A stretch of DNA of 43,608 nucleotides. It comes from UBA6109 sp035366835. Lineage in GTDB: Bacteria > Desulfobacterota > Syntrophia > Syntrophales > UBA6109. Position numbers and translations under genes: made by a program. The DNA lies in NCBI GenBank assembly GCA_035366835.1, contig DAOSIS010000027.1:1-43608 (forward strand), given 5' to 3'. Below the pieces are notes generated by a model. It was not told the DNA's origin, made no database searches, and saw only the letters and a list, made by a program, of their open reading frames with translations. This document shows, one piece after another, positions 31,135-39,506 of the stretch (position 1 is the stretch's first letter; each line of letters opens with the position of its first letter).

Positions 31135-31761
31135 ATGAAAAGGTGGTTGCTGCTGTCCTTTTCGCTGGTTTTGCTCGGAACGCTGCTCTTGGTCGACACG
31201 GAGGGGGAGGTGAAGAAGGACGTGGAGAAGAATGTTGCGGCTGCGGAAACGGCGGTTCTCGCCGGCGGCTGCTTCTGGTGTGTCGAGGCCGATCTCGAGA
31301 AGGTCCCGGGCGTCATTTCGGTCGTTTCCGGTTACACCGGCGGCCGGGATGCAAACCCGACCTACGAGAATTATGCCGAGTCCGGTCATATCGAGGCGGT
31401 GCAGGTCCGCTATGACCCCCGCCGGATCACCTACGAAAAGCTGCTCGAGGCGTTCTGGAAGATCATCGATCCGACGGACGCGGGCGGCCAGTTCGTGGAC
31501 CGCGGGCCCCAGTACCGAAGCGCGATCTTCTATCTCAATGAAGAACAGCGCGTCCTTGCGGAGAAATCGAAGGCGGAACTGGCGAAATCGGGACGGTTCG
31601 ACAAGCCGATCGTCACGGAGATCCTGAAGGCGGGGCCGTTCTATCCGGCCGAAGCGTATCACCAGGACTACTACCAGAAGAGCTCCCTGCGGTACAAGTT
31701 CTACCGCAGCGGATCGGGCCGGGACCGATTCCTGAAGAAGGTCTGGGGAGAGAAGAAATAG
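31135..31761 (+). CDS. msrA: Peptide-methionine (S)-S-oxide reductase, exported or membrane-anchored
   Basis: A 208-residue MsrA. The catalytic motif GGCFWCVEADLEKVPGV, VSGYTGG, the DPTDAGGQFVDRGPQYRSAI block and YHQDYYQK are all present. Residues 1-21 form a Lys/Arg-then-hydrophobic signal or anchor (KRWLLLSFSLVLLGTLLLV), so it would repair methionine sulfoxide outside the cytoplasm. The only cysteines are the two in CFWC; the C-terminal recycling cysteines of E. coli MsrA are missing, so the second Cys of the CxxC probably resolves the sulfenic acid. The ATG at 31135 has GGAGGGG upstream; an ATG-like codon 18 bases earlier is not supported. Confidence 0.93.
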   Translation: MKRWLLLSFSLVLLGTLLLVDTEGEVKKDVEKNVAAAETAVLAGGCFWCVEADLEKVPGVISVVSGYTGGRDANPTYENYAESGHIEAVQVRYDPRRITYEKLLEAFWKIIDPTDAGGQFVDRGPQYRSAIFYLNEEQRVLAEKSKAELAKSGRFDKPIVTEILKAGPFYPAEAYHQDYYQKSSLRYKFYRSGSGRDRFLKKVWGEKK

Positions 31762-31850
31762 GCCGGGCGGGGTCGGGAAGTCCCGCAGGCGGACGACCTC
31801 GAGACCGGCGCCGGAAAGACGCCGGCCTGCGGGAGAAAACGGAGGATGTC

Positions 31851-32765
31851 ATGGCCGCCATAAGGAATATCCGCCGGATCCTGAAGGGAAAGCCGACCCT
31901 GGAAGGTGCCGGTGTTCATCTCAGGAGGGTCTTCGGACAGAGCCACGTACCGATGTTCGACCCTTTCCTGATGCTCGACGATTTCCGTTCCGACCGTCCG
32001 GACCATTATCTGAAGGGCTTCCCCTGGCATCCGCATCGGGGCATCGAAACGATCACCTACATGGTCCGCGGGCACGTCGAACACGGCGACAGCATGGGAA
32101 ACCGCGGGGTCATCGGCCCGGGCGACGTCCAGTGGATGACTGCCGGCAGCGGCATCATCCACCAGGAGATGCCCAAAGGCGACCCCGAGGGAGCGATGGG
32201 CGGGTTTCAGCTCTGGGCGAACCTGCCGCGGTCACACAAGATGATGGCGCCCCGCTACCGGGACGTGCGGGAGGGCACCGTACCGGAAGCGATCCTGGGC
32301 GGCGGCATCCGCGTCAGGATCATCTGCGGGACGGTCGGCGGCCAGCAGGGGCCGGTCCGCGGTATCGTCACCGATCCCGAATATCTGGACGTCACCGTTC
32401 CGGCCGGCAGGGAGTTTCTCCATCCGACCCGACGGGGTCATACCGTGCTGGCGTACGTCATCGAAGGGAAAGGATTCTTCTGTCCGGACCGCCGGCCCTT
32501 TTCCCACGAGATCGAAGAGAACCGCTATTTTGACATGGAGGGGGATGCCGCCGTCGGCAACGGGACCCTCGTCCGGTTCGACGACGGCGATGCAGTGTCC
32601 GTGGCAACGGAGGAGGACGCGGTCCGATTTCTGCTCGTCTCCGGCCAGCCGATCGGCGAACCCGTGGCCTGGTACGGCCCCATCGTGATGAACACCCAGG
32701 AAGAACTGCAGGTCGCTTTCGCCGAATATCGGGCCGGCACGTTCATCAAACACGCCGGGACATAG
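31851..32765 (+). CDS. Pirin family protein
   Basis: A 304-residue bicupin of the pirin family. The N-terminal cupin has the metal site HPHRGIETITYM, HGDSMGN and a following HQEM, giving the three His and Glu of iron-binding pirins; the second cupin is less conserved. Some bacterial pirins act as quercetinases or bind metabolic enzymes, so the role here is undefined. Strong ribosome-binding site GGAGG before the ATG. It lies 90 bases after msrA on the same strand. Confidence 0.93.
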   Translation: MAAIRNIRRILKGKPTLEGAGVHLRRVFGQSHVPMFDPFLMLDDFRSDRPDHYLKGFPWHPHRGIETITYMVRGHVEHGDSMGNRGVIGPGDVQWMTAGSGIIHQEMPKGDPEGAMGGFQLWANLPRSHKMMAPRYRDVREGTVPEAILGGGIRVRIICGTVGGQQGPVRGIVTDPEYLDVTVPAGREFLHPTRRGHTVLAYVIEGKGFFCPDRRPFSHEIEENRYFDMEGDAAVGNGTLVRFDDGDAVSVATEEDAVRFLLVSGQPIGEPVAWYGPIVMNTQEELQVAFAEYRAGTFIKHAGT

Positions 32766-32793
32766 AGGGGGCAGGCGGGAAAACGGACGTCTC

Positions 32794-33996
32794 ATGATCT
32801 TCGGTTTGACTTTTTCGTCGCTTCGTCTGCTGATCCTCTCCCTTGCGGTCCTGTCCCAGATCTACCTCTTCTACCGCGTCCGTAAGGCGATCCGGTCGCT
32901 CCATCGTCCGCATCGCTTCAAGCGCCTCGCCGTCCTCGCGGCCGGCGTCGCAATGGTTCTTCTCTTCGCGGCCAGTCTGTACATCGTCTTCAAGCCCATC
33001 CCCTGGGTCTACCCGCCGACACCCGCTCAAGTCGTCTTCTTCTACCCCCCCGCCGTGTGGGGGCTGGGTTCGATCTTTTCCGCCCTGCTGCTGCTGATCT
33101 TCCAGCTGGCCGGCGGAATCGGCGGGGCCGCCTTGCGCCTCCTGCGGAAGGCCGCCTGCCGCGCCGCGGCACCCGCTCCCGCCGACGACGGGCGGCGCCG
33201 CTTTCTCCGGGCCGGCGCGGGTGCGCTCTTCGCGGCGCCTCTCGTTCTGAGCGGGTACGGGGCCGTCTACGCCGGCCGGAGGGGCGACGTCCGGGAACTG
33301 GCGCTGCCCTTCGGCCGGTCCCTGCGGGTCGTCCAGCTCACCGATATCCATGCCGGTCTTTACATGAACCGCGAACAGCTCCGTTGCTACGCCGACAAGG
33401 TCATCTCGCTGCAGCCCGACCTCTTCGTCCTCACCGGGGACTACGTATCGAACTCCCTGTCCTTCCTTCCCGGCTGCCTGGAGGAAATGACGCGGATCCG
33501 CGCCCCTTACGGCACCTTCGCGACACTGGGCAACCATGAGCACTGGTACGCCGGTCTGGACGAACTCCGGGAGGTCTTCCGGAAAAGCGGCATCCCCCTC
33601 CTCAACAACGAGCATCGGGTGATTTCTACGGAACGGGGCCCCTTCGCCGTTGCCGGGATCGACGATCTCCGCAACGGCGATCCCGACCTGGACGCAGCCC
33701 TGCGCGGCCTGGATCGCGCCGTGCCCACGCTGCTGCTGTCGCATCGCCCCGAAATCTTTCCCGAGGCGGCAGGGCGCGCGATCCCGCTGACCCTGTCGGG
33801 CCACTACCACGGTGGCCAGATCAAGATCGGCCCACCGGGCGCCGGCATCAGCCTCGCCCACCTGCGGACCCCCTATCCCGAGGGCCTGTACCGGATCGGC
33901 GACTCCCGCCTCTACGTGAGCCGCGGAATCGGCACCACCTTCACCCCGGTGCGCCTGAACGCACCACCGGAAGTCACCGTGATCCAACTGACATGA
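32794..33996 (+). CDS. Membrane-anchored metallophosphoesterase (YkuE-like)
   Basis: A 400-residue protein with about four hydrophobic segments in the first 120 residues, a linker RRRFLRAGAGALF resembling a twin-arginine-type segment, and a calcineurin-like phosphoesterase domain. Metal-binding motifs are LTDIHAG (about 184), LTGDYV, LGNHEHWY (about 246) and LSGHYHGGQIK (about 336). The catalytic domain is probably on the outer face of the inner membrane. YkuE-type relatives hydrolyse phosphoesters or UDP-diacylglucosamine-like lipids; the substrate is not deducible. ATG at 32794 has only a weak upstream purine stretch; it starts 28 bases after the pirin stop. Confidence 0.88.
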   Translation: MIFGLTFSSLRLLILSLAVLSQIYLFYRVRKAIRSLHRPHRFKRLAVLAAGVAMVLLFAASLYIVFKPIPWVYPPTPAQVVFFYPPAVWGLGSIFSALLLLIFQLAGGIGGAALRLLRKAACRAAAPAPADDGRRRFLRAGAGALFAAPLVLSGYGAVYAGRRGDVRELALPFGRSLRVVQLTDIHAGLYMNREQLRCYADKVISLQPDLFVLTGDYVSNSLSFLPGCLEEMTRIRAPYGTFATLGNHEHWYAGLDELREVFRKSGIPLLNNEHRVISTERGPFAVAGIDDLRNGDPDLDAALRGLDRAVPTLLLSHRPEIFPEAAGRAIPLTLSGHYHGGQIKIGPPGAGISLAHLRTPYPEGLYRIGDSRLYVSRGIGTTFTPVRLNAPPEVTVIQLT

Positions 33997-34245
33997 ACAG
34001 AGGAAACAAGCCGTCCCGGGACGTCCGGACGTCCGCTTCCGCTCCCAAGGCCGAGGCCGGGTCTTTTCCCAAAGCGATAACGACGCAGATTTTCTGCGGC
34101 AGGCCGGCACCCGCCGAAAGGAGGTCGACGCTCCGGAAGAAAGCGTTTGACCGAAGATCCGGCACGGGTTAACGTGGAAATGCTCTTTGTTGCGATCTGC
34201 GCAAGCGGCCGACGAAATGTCCGCATCCCCACGAAAGGCACCACC

Positions 34246-35874
34246 ATGAAGGAAGATCCGCCCCGCGTCCCCTACCCTGCCGTCGCGTACCGCGGCGCGC
34301 GCCGGCCCGTCTATGCCCGCGGGGGGATGGTCGCCACGAGCCAGCCGCTGGCGGCGCAGGCGGGGCTGGCCGTCCTGCAGAACGGAGGGAACGCCGTCGA
34401 CGCGGCCATCGCGGCCGCAGCGGCGCTCACGGTCGTCGAACCCGCCTCCTGCGGCATCGGCGGGGATGCCTTCGTCCTCGTGTGGGACGGGAAGAAGCTG
34501 CACGGCCTGAACGGGTCCGGCCGCTCGCCTCTCCGGATGACGGCGGAGGTCCTGGAACGGCGCGGCCATCGTGAAATTCCGGACTGCGGCTGGTTCAGCG
34601 TCACCGTCCCCGGGGCGCCCGCCGCGTGGCGTGACCTGCACCGGCGCTTCGGCCGGCATCCCTTCGCCTCGCTCTTCACCGCTGCCGTCGACTACGCGGA
34701 GCGCGGCCACCCCGTCTCGCCGGTTTCGCAGTACAAGTGGCGTAAAGGAATGGTCAAACTGGAGAGCGGGCTGAGCGGCGACGCGTTCCGCCGATGGGCC
34801 GACCTGTTCGCACCCGCAGGCCGGGCGCCGGAGGTGGGCGAGATCTGGAAGAGCGCGGAGATGGCGCGGAGCCTGCAGAGCATCGCCGAGACCTGCGCGG
34901 AGTCGTTCTACCGCGGCGAGCTCGCGGCGGGCATAGCCGCCTTTGCCTCAAAGACCGGCGGACTGTTGACCGAAGAGGATTTCGCGCGCCACGCCAGCAC
35001 GTGGGTCGAGCCCATCGGCACGAACTATCGCGGCTTCGACGTCTGGGAGATCCCGCCGAACGGCCAGGGCCTTGCCGCGCTCATCGCCCTCAACATCCTG
35101 GAGGGCTTCGAGCTGGACAACCTCCCGCGCGATTCCGCGGAGGGCTTCCACATGCAGATCGAGGCCATGAAGCTCGCCTTTGCCGATGCGAAGCGTCATG
35201 TCGCCGATCCGGAGCGGGCCGAGATCCCGGTGCAGGCCCTCCTGGACAAGACCTACGCGGCGGACCGCCGGCGCCTCATCGGCCGGACGGCCGCCGCGCC
35301 CGTCCCCGGGCGGCCGCTCTCCGGCGGAACGGCTTACCTCTGCACGGCCGATTCCGACGGCATGATGGTCAGCCTCATCGAGTCCGTCTTCAAGAACTTC
35401 GGATCGGGAATCGTCATTCCCGGGACGGGGATCGCCCTCCAGAACCGTGCCATCGGCTTCTCGCTGGCGCCGGGCCATCCCAATGCGCTGGCGCCGGGCA
35501 AGCGGCCCTACCACACCATCATCCCCGGCTTCGTGACGCGCGACGGCGCCCCGGTCGGTCCCTTCGGCCTCATGGGCGGCCACATGCAGCCGCAGGGCCA
35601 CGTTCAACTGGTGGTGAACGCCGTGGACCACGCCTTGGACCCCCAAGCTGCGATCGACGCCCCGCGATGGCATTGGCAGGAAGGGCTTCACGTGAAGCTG
35701 GAGCCTCAGGTGGACCCGGCGGTCTCGGAGGGGCTGCGGGCGCGGGGACATGCCGTCGAGATTTTCCGCGACCTCGACCTCTTCGGAAACGGCCAGGTCA
35801 TCCGCAGGCGCTCGTCCGGCGTCTATGAGGCGGGCAGCGACGGCAGGACGGACGGCGCCGCGGTCGGATACTGA
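34246..35874 (+). CDS. Gamma-glutamyltransferase family protein (YwrD-like, no signal peptide)
   Basis: A 542-residue Ntn-hydrolase of the gamma-glutamyltranspeptidase family. The N-terminal block MVATSQPLAAQAGLAVLQNG, NAVDAAIAAAAALTVVEP, and GIGGDAF is typical. The self-cleavage Thr lies in SGGTAYLCTADSDG, and GGHMQPQGHVQLVVN follows in the small subunit. There is no signal peptide, unlike periplasmic GGT, so it is closer to cytoplasmic YwrD-type members; true glutathione activity is uncertain. ATG at 34246 has AAAGG eight bases upstream. The frame is open to a TTG at 34147, and a strong AAAGGAGG stands near 34119 with no start codon at a usable distance. Confidence 0.9.
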   Translation: MKEDPPRVPYPAVAYRGARRPVYARGGMVATSQPLAAQAGLAVLQNGGNAVDAAIAAAAALTVVEPASCGIGGDAFVLVWDGKKLHGLNGSGRSPLRMTAEVLERRGHREIPDCGWFSVTVPGAPAAWRDLHRRFGRHPFASLFTAAVDYAERGHPVSPVSQYKWRKGMVKLESGLSGDAFRRWADLFAPAGRAPEVGEIWKSAEMARSLQSIAETCAESFYRGELAAGIAAFASKTGGLLTEEDFARHASTWVEPIGTNYRGFDVWEIPPNGQGLAALIALNILEGFELDNLPRDSAEGFHMQIEAMKLAFADAKRHVADPERAEIPVQALLDKTYAADRRRLIGRTAAAPVPGRPLSGGTAYLCTADSDGMMVSLIESVFKNFGSGIVIPGTGIALQNRAIGFSLAPGHPNALAPGKRPYHTIIPGFVTRDGAPVGPFGLMGGHMQPQGHVQLVVNAVDHALDPQAAIDAPRWHWQEGLHVKLEPQVDPAVSEGLRARGHAVEIFRDLDLFGNGQVIRRRSSGVYEAGSDGRTDGAAVGY

Positions 35875-35903
35875 CTCCTTACGGTCTTCAGGAGGCAAGG
35901 CTC

Positions 35904-36257
35904 ATGGAAATCCGCATCAAGAGAGTCTATGAAAAGCCCGAGAAGGGAGACGGCAGGCGCATCCTCGTGGACCGGCTCTGGCCGCGGGGGCTGCGCCGGG
36001 AGGACGCGAAGATCGACCGATGGGCGAAGGAAATCTCCCCCTCCCATGAACTGCGGAAATGGTACGGCCACGACCCGGCGAAATGGGACGAGTTCCGGAG
36101 GCGGTACTTCACCGAGCTTGCCGCGGAAGAGGAAGCAGTCGCACAACTCAGGAAGGAGGCCTCCGCCGGAACCGTGACGCTCCTTTACAGCTCCAAGGAA
36201 GGAGAGATCAACAACGCCGCGGCGCTGAAACGATACCTGGAAGCCCGGCAGAAATAG
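35904..36257 (+). CDS. DUF488 family protein (YeaO-like)
   Basis: A 117-residue protein with the DUF488 marks IKRVYEKPEKGDGRRILVDR, LWPRGL, then SHELRKWYGHDP and LLYSSKEGEINNAA. Family members are small, of unknown biochemical role, often near stress or metal genes. Good ribosome-binding site AGGAGG before the ATG, 29 bases after the gamma-glutamyltransferase stop. Confidence 0.9.
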   Translation: MEIRIKRVYEKPEKGDGRRILVDRLWPRGLRREDAKIDRWAKEISPSHELRKWYGHDPAKWDEFRRRYFTELAAEEEAVAQLRKEASAGTVTLLYSSKEGEINNAAALKRYLEARQK

Positions 36258-36316
36258 GCCGGTGCGCGGCAGCCGGGCCTGCTCCCGCGCACCGGCCGGT
36301 CCGGAAAAAGATCTTG

Positions 36317-36345
36317 TTGACAAAAAGGAGGTTTCCCCGTAGTCT
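36317..36345 (+). promoter_or_regulatory. Promoter of the riboswitch-cation ATPase unit
   Basis: Perfect TTGACA (36317-36322), 17-base spacer, TAGTCT (36340-36345). The start would fall near 36352, just ahead of the aptamer, which supports the call despite a poor -10. Confidence 0.65.
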
Positions 36346-36351
36346 GCGTCC

Positions 36352-36455
36352 CATCGAAGGGGAGTAGCCATACAGTGGATATCGTCAATACGGAGCTGCA
36401 AGCCCCGGTACCACTGGTCAATCGACGAAACCGACAGGCGAGACCTTTATCGGAG
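36352..36455 (+). promoter_or_regulatory. yybP-ykoY (manganese) riboswitch aptamer
   Basis: The conserved first loop GGGGAGTAGC follows a 5' GAAGG, and the 3' boundary GCGAGACCTTT pairs with it to close the basal helix, exactly the frame of the yybP-ykoY class (GGGGAGUAGC ... AGACCUU). Internal stems and the ATCGTCAATACGGAGCTGC segment agree with the cross-strand junction of known members. These aptamers bind Mn2+ and turn on exporters. The gene downstream is a P-type cation ATPase, a known target type. The only other content of the 275-base gap is the promoter and the terminator. Confidence 0.88.
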
Positions 36456-36488
36456 GGTAACCCCCTCGGATGAAGGTCTTTTTTTTTG
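36441..36488 (+). terminator. Riboswitch expression-platform terminator
   Basis: AGACCTT at the aptamer's 3' edge can instead pair with AAGGTCT at 36473-36479, extended by GAGGG/CCCTC around a TAAC loop, and nine T follow. The same AGACCTT closes aptamer helix P1, so ligand binding and termination are mutually exclusive: Mn2+ would prevent termination and switch the ATPase on. Confidence 0.9.
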
Positions 36489-36532
36489 CATCATGAGATG
36501 ATCTCTACCCATCATGCCATAAGGAGTGTCCC

Positions 36533-39361
36533 ATGGTTGACAAGGAGTGCCACGGAAAACCGATCGATGACCTCGTCTGCGAATTTCAAACGCACCTCGA
36601 GGCGGGACTCAGCAGCAAGGAGGCGCAGGAGCGCCTCAAGAAGTACGGCCCCAACGAACTCTCCGAACGGCCCAGGCCGGGGTTTTTCGCGCTCCTCCTG
36701 TCTCAATTCAACAATTTCCTGGTGATCATCCTGATCGTCGCCGCGGTCGTTTCCCTGTTGCTCGGCGAGTATATCGACTCCATCGCCATCATGGTCATCG
36801 TCGCCTTGAATTCCATCGTGGGTGTGGTGCAGGAATCCAAGGCGGAAAAGGCCATCGCCGCTCTGAAGAAGATGGCCGCCCCCAACACCCAGGTCATCCG
36901 TGACGGCCACCAGATCACGATTCCGGCCCGCGAACTCGTCGCCGGGGATCTCGTCCTCCTCGAAGCCGGCAACTACGTCCCCGCCGACATGCGCCTCGTC
37001 GAGACCGTCAATCTCAAGGTCGAAGAGGCCTCGCTGACGGGGGAATCCGTGCCGGTCGAAAAGAACGCGACCGTGGTCCTGGACAAGGACATCCCCCTCG
37101 GTGACCGGAAGAACACCGCCTTCATGAGCACGCTCATCACCTACGGGCGCGGCAAGGGCCTGGTGACGGGCACGGGCATGCACACGCAGATCGGCCTCAT
37201 CGCCGAGATGCTCCAGTCCTACGAGGAGGAGGACACCCCTCTCCAGCAGAAACTGGCCCATCTCGGAAAGATCCTCGGAACGATCTGTCTGGCCATCTGC
37301 GGAATCGTGTTCCTCTACGGGCTGTTCCGTGACACGCACATGTCGGTGATCCTCGATTCCGGATTCATGGATTACCTCTCGGGCGAAAAGAAAGACATCG
37401 TCAACCTCTTCATGGTCGCCGTCAGCCTGGCCATCGCCGCGGTCCCCGAGGGTCTCCCGGCGATCGTGACCATCTGCCTCGCCCTCGGCATGCAGCAGAT
37501 GATCCGGCGCAACGCCCTGATCCGCAAGCTCCCCGCCGTGGAGACGCTGGGCTGCACCACGGTGATCTGCTCCGACAAGACGGGGACGCTGACTCAGAAC
37601 AAGATGACGGTCGTGCAGGGCTGGGCCGGAGGGAAGAGGTTCCGCGTGACCGGGGAAGGATACGCGCCGGAAGGGCGGTTCTATCAGAACGACAGCCCCT
37701 TCGATCCGTCCGGTGATCCCGACATCGGGGTGCTCCTCCAGGGAGGATTGCTCTGCAACGATGCCAGCCTCGAAGAAAAGACCCAGGAGGGAGGCGAACG
37801 CACCTGGCAGATCATCGGTGACCCCACGGAAGGCGCCATGGTCGTTGCGGCGGCCAAGAGCGGCCTGTGGCGCAGAGACGCGGAAAAGACCTTCCCGCGG
37901 GTCATGGAGGTCCCCTTCGATTCGGACAGAAAGAGGATGGTCACGATCCACCGGCTCGAAGGCGACTCCGCCCGGACGTCCCCCGCGGGCTTTCCGTATC
38001 CGCCCGTCATCGCCTTCGTCAAGGGAGCGCCGGACGTGGTCCTGGATCTGTGCGGTTCCATCCTGCAGAAGGGGGTGGCCGTCCCCATGACGGAGGAGCT
38101 GCGCAGGGAGGTCCTCGCGCAGAACCACGATATGGCGGCCTCCGCGCTGCGCGTGCTGGGCACGGCCTACCGTCCCCTGAAGGATGTTCCCGCAGCGGCG
38201 GACCCGGCCGAGATCGAAAAAGATCTCGTCTTTGTCGGCCTGCTCGGCATGATCGACCCGCCGCGGCCCGAGGTCGTCGAGGCGGTGAAACTCGCATCGG
38301 GCGCCGGTTTGCGGAGCGTCATGGTGACCGGCGATTACCGCGACACGGCCGAAGCGATCGCGAGGCAGATCGGGCTCCTGACGCCCGGCGGTCTCGTTCT
38401 CACCGGCGCCGAGCTGGACCGGATGAGCGACCAGGAACTGGCCGAGAAAGCCGACAGGATCCAGGTGTGCTGCCGCGTATCTCCGGCCCACAAGACGAAG
38501 ATCGTCGATGCCCTCAAGGCGCGCGACCATGTGGTCGCGATGACGGGCGACGGCGTGAACGACGCCCCCGCCCTGAAGCGCGCGAACATCGGCGTCGCCA
38601 TGGGGATCACCGGAACCGATGTATCCAAGGAGTCGGCGGACATGGTCCTGACGGACGACAACTTCGCCAGCATCGTCTCGGCCATCGAGCAGGGACGGAT
38701 CATCTACGCGAACATCCGGAAGTTCGTCTACTTCCTCCTGGCCTGCAACGTCGGCGAGATCCTGATCGTCTTCGGCGCCATGCTGGGCGGCCTCCCCATT
38801 CCGCTGAAGCCGATCCACCTCCTCTGGCTGAACCTCGTGTCGGACGGCGCCCCCGCCCTCGCCCTGGGAATGGAAAAGGGCGAACCGGACATCATGAAGC
38901 AGCCGCCGCGGCCGCCCAAGGAACCGGTCATCACCTCCGACATGGCGATCGGCATATCCGTCGTGGCCGTCACGGACATGCTCGCCGTGCTGCTTGTCTT
39001 CTACCTCGCCATCCAGCGCTATCCGGGCCATCTCGAGATCGCGCAGACCATCGCCTTCGTGACGCTCTGCACGTCGGAACTGCTCCGGGCCTTCACCGCC
39101 CGTTCCGAGCATCACAGCGTCTTCGCGCTCGGCGTATTCTCCAACCGCTGGATGGTCTGGGCCACGTCGGCCTCGTTCCTGCTGATCCTGCTCGTGGTCT
39201 ACGTGCCGTTCCTTCAGCCCTTCTTCGACACCGTTCCCCTGACGCTCGGAGACTGGCTCTTCATGGCGCCCTTCTTCTTCGCATCGCCGGTCGCCATGGA
39301 ACTGGTGAAGATCTACATCCGGGTGAGGAGAACCGGCAAGGCAGCGGCGAGGGCCGTGTAA
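36533..39361 (+). CDS. P2A-type cation-transporting ATPase (Ca2+/Mn2+ efflux pump)
   Basis: A 942-residue SERCA-like P-type ATPase. In order: N-terminal cation ATPase domain, A-domain TGES (about 169), fourth-helix PEGLPA (about 304), phosphorylation loop DKTGTLTQNKMT (Asp about 348), KGAPD in the nucleotide domain, and GDGVNDAPALK (about 672). Helix residues for both SERCA cation sites are present: CNVGE in M5, LNLVSDG in M6 and TSELL in M8. It is therefore of the two-site type rather than PMR1-type with one. The upstream Mn2+ riboswitch argues for manganese export in vivo, possibly with calcium. ATG at 36533 with AAGGAG upstream. The gene is followed by a bidirectional terminator. Confidence 0.93.
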   Translation: MVDKECHGKPIDDLVCEFQTHLEAGLSSKEAQERLKKYGPNELSERPRPGFFALLLSQFNNFLVIILIVAAVVSLLLGEYIDSIAIMVIVALNSIVGVVQESKAEKAIAALKKMAAPNTQVIRDGHQITIPARELVAGDLVLLEAGNYVPADMRLVETVNLKVEEASLTGESVPVEKNATVVLDKDIPLGDRKNTAFMSTLITYGRGKGLVTGTGMHTQIGLIAEMLQSYEEEDTPLQQKLAHLGKILGTICLAICGIVFLYGLFRDTHMSVILDSGFMDYLSGEKKDIVNLFMVAVSLAIAAVPEGLPAIVTICLALGMQQMIRRNALIRKLPAVETLGCTTVICSDKTGTLTQNKMTVVQGWAGGKRFRVTGEGYAPEGRFYQNDSPFDPSGDPDIGVLLQGGLLCNDASLEEKTQEGGERTWQIIGDPTEGAMVVAAAKSGLWRRDAEKTFPRVMEVPFDSDRKRMVTIHRLEGDSARTSPAGFPYPPVIAFVKGAPDVVLDLCGSILQKGVAVPMTEELRREVLAQNHDMAASALRVLGTAYRPLKDVPAAADPAEIEKDLVFVGLLGMIDPPRPEVVEAVKLASGAGLRSVMVTGDYRDTAEAIARQIGLLTPGGLVLTGAELDRMSDQELAEKADRIQVCCRVSPAHKTKIVDALKARDHVVAMTGDGVNDAPALKRANIGVAMGITGTDVSKESADMVLTDDNFASIVSAIEQGRIIYANIRKFVYFLLACNVGEILIVFGAMLGGLPIPLKPIHLLWLNLVSDGAPALALGMEKGEPDIMKQPPRPPKEPVITSDMAIGISVVAVTDMLAVLLVFYLAIQRYPGHLEIAQTIAFVTLCTSELLRAFTARSEHHSVFALGVFSNRWMVWATSASFLLILLVVYVPFLQPFFDTVPLTLGDWLFMAPFFFASPVAMELVKIYIRVRRTGKAAARAV

Positions 39362-39424
39362 CCCGGGCCGAAGGCAGACCTTCCCTGGCAGACGGTGGGA
39401 ATTTCCTTCCCGGGGGTCGGACAC

Positions 39425-39475
39425 AAAAAAAACGGGGCGCGCCCTTTTTGACCAGAAGGACGCGCCCCGTTTTTC
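39425..39475. terminator. Bidirectional terminator between the ATPase and OmpA genes
   Basis: ACGGGGCGCG and CGCGCCCCGT pair around a 25-base loop, with a run of A on the left and T on the right. It serves both convergent transcripts, ending about 65 bases after the ATPase stop and 32 after the OmpA-protein stop. Confidence 0.85.
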
Positions 39476-39506
39476 TCGTTTCTGGAGCTCCCGGTGTTCG
39501 GCTTCC

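Noticed and set aside
34110..34150. Strong AAAGGAGG as the ribosome-binding site for a longer gamma-glutamyltransferase
   Set aside because: The nearest in-frame start (TTG at 34147) is over 20 bases away, and the extra 33 residues do not resemble the family; ATG at 34246 has its own AAAGG.
32746..34710. A 654-codon minus-strand frame over the phosphoesterase and gamma-glutamyltransferase genes
   Set aside because: Opposite-strand genes have clear motifs and ribosome-binding sites; this frame has neither.
36512..39424. A 970-codon open frame antisense to the cation ATPase gene
   Set aside because: It mirrors a gene with full catalytic motifs; the antisense translation is His/Asp/Arg-rich with no family resemblance. 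Long antisense frames are expected in GC-rich DNA.
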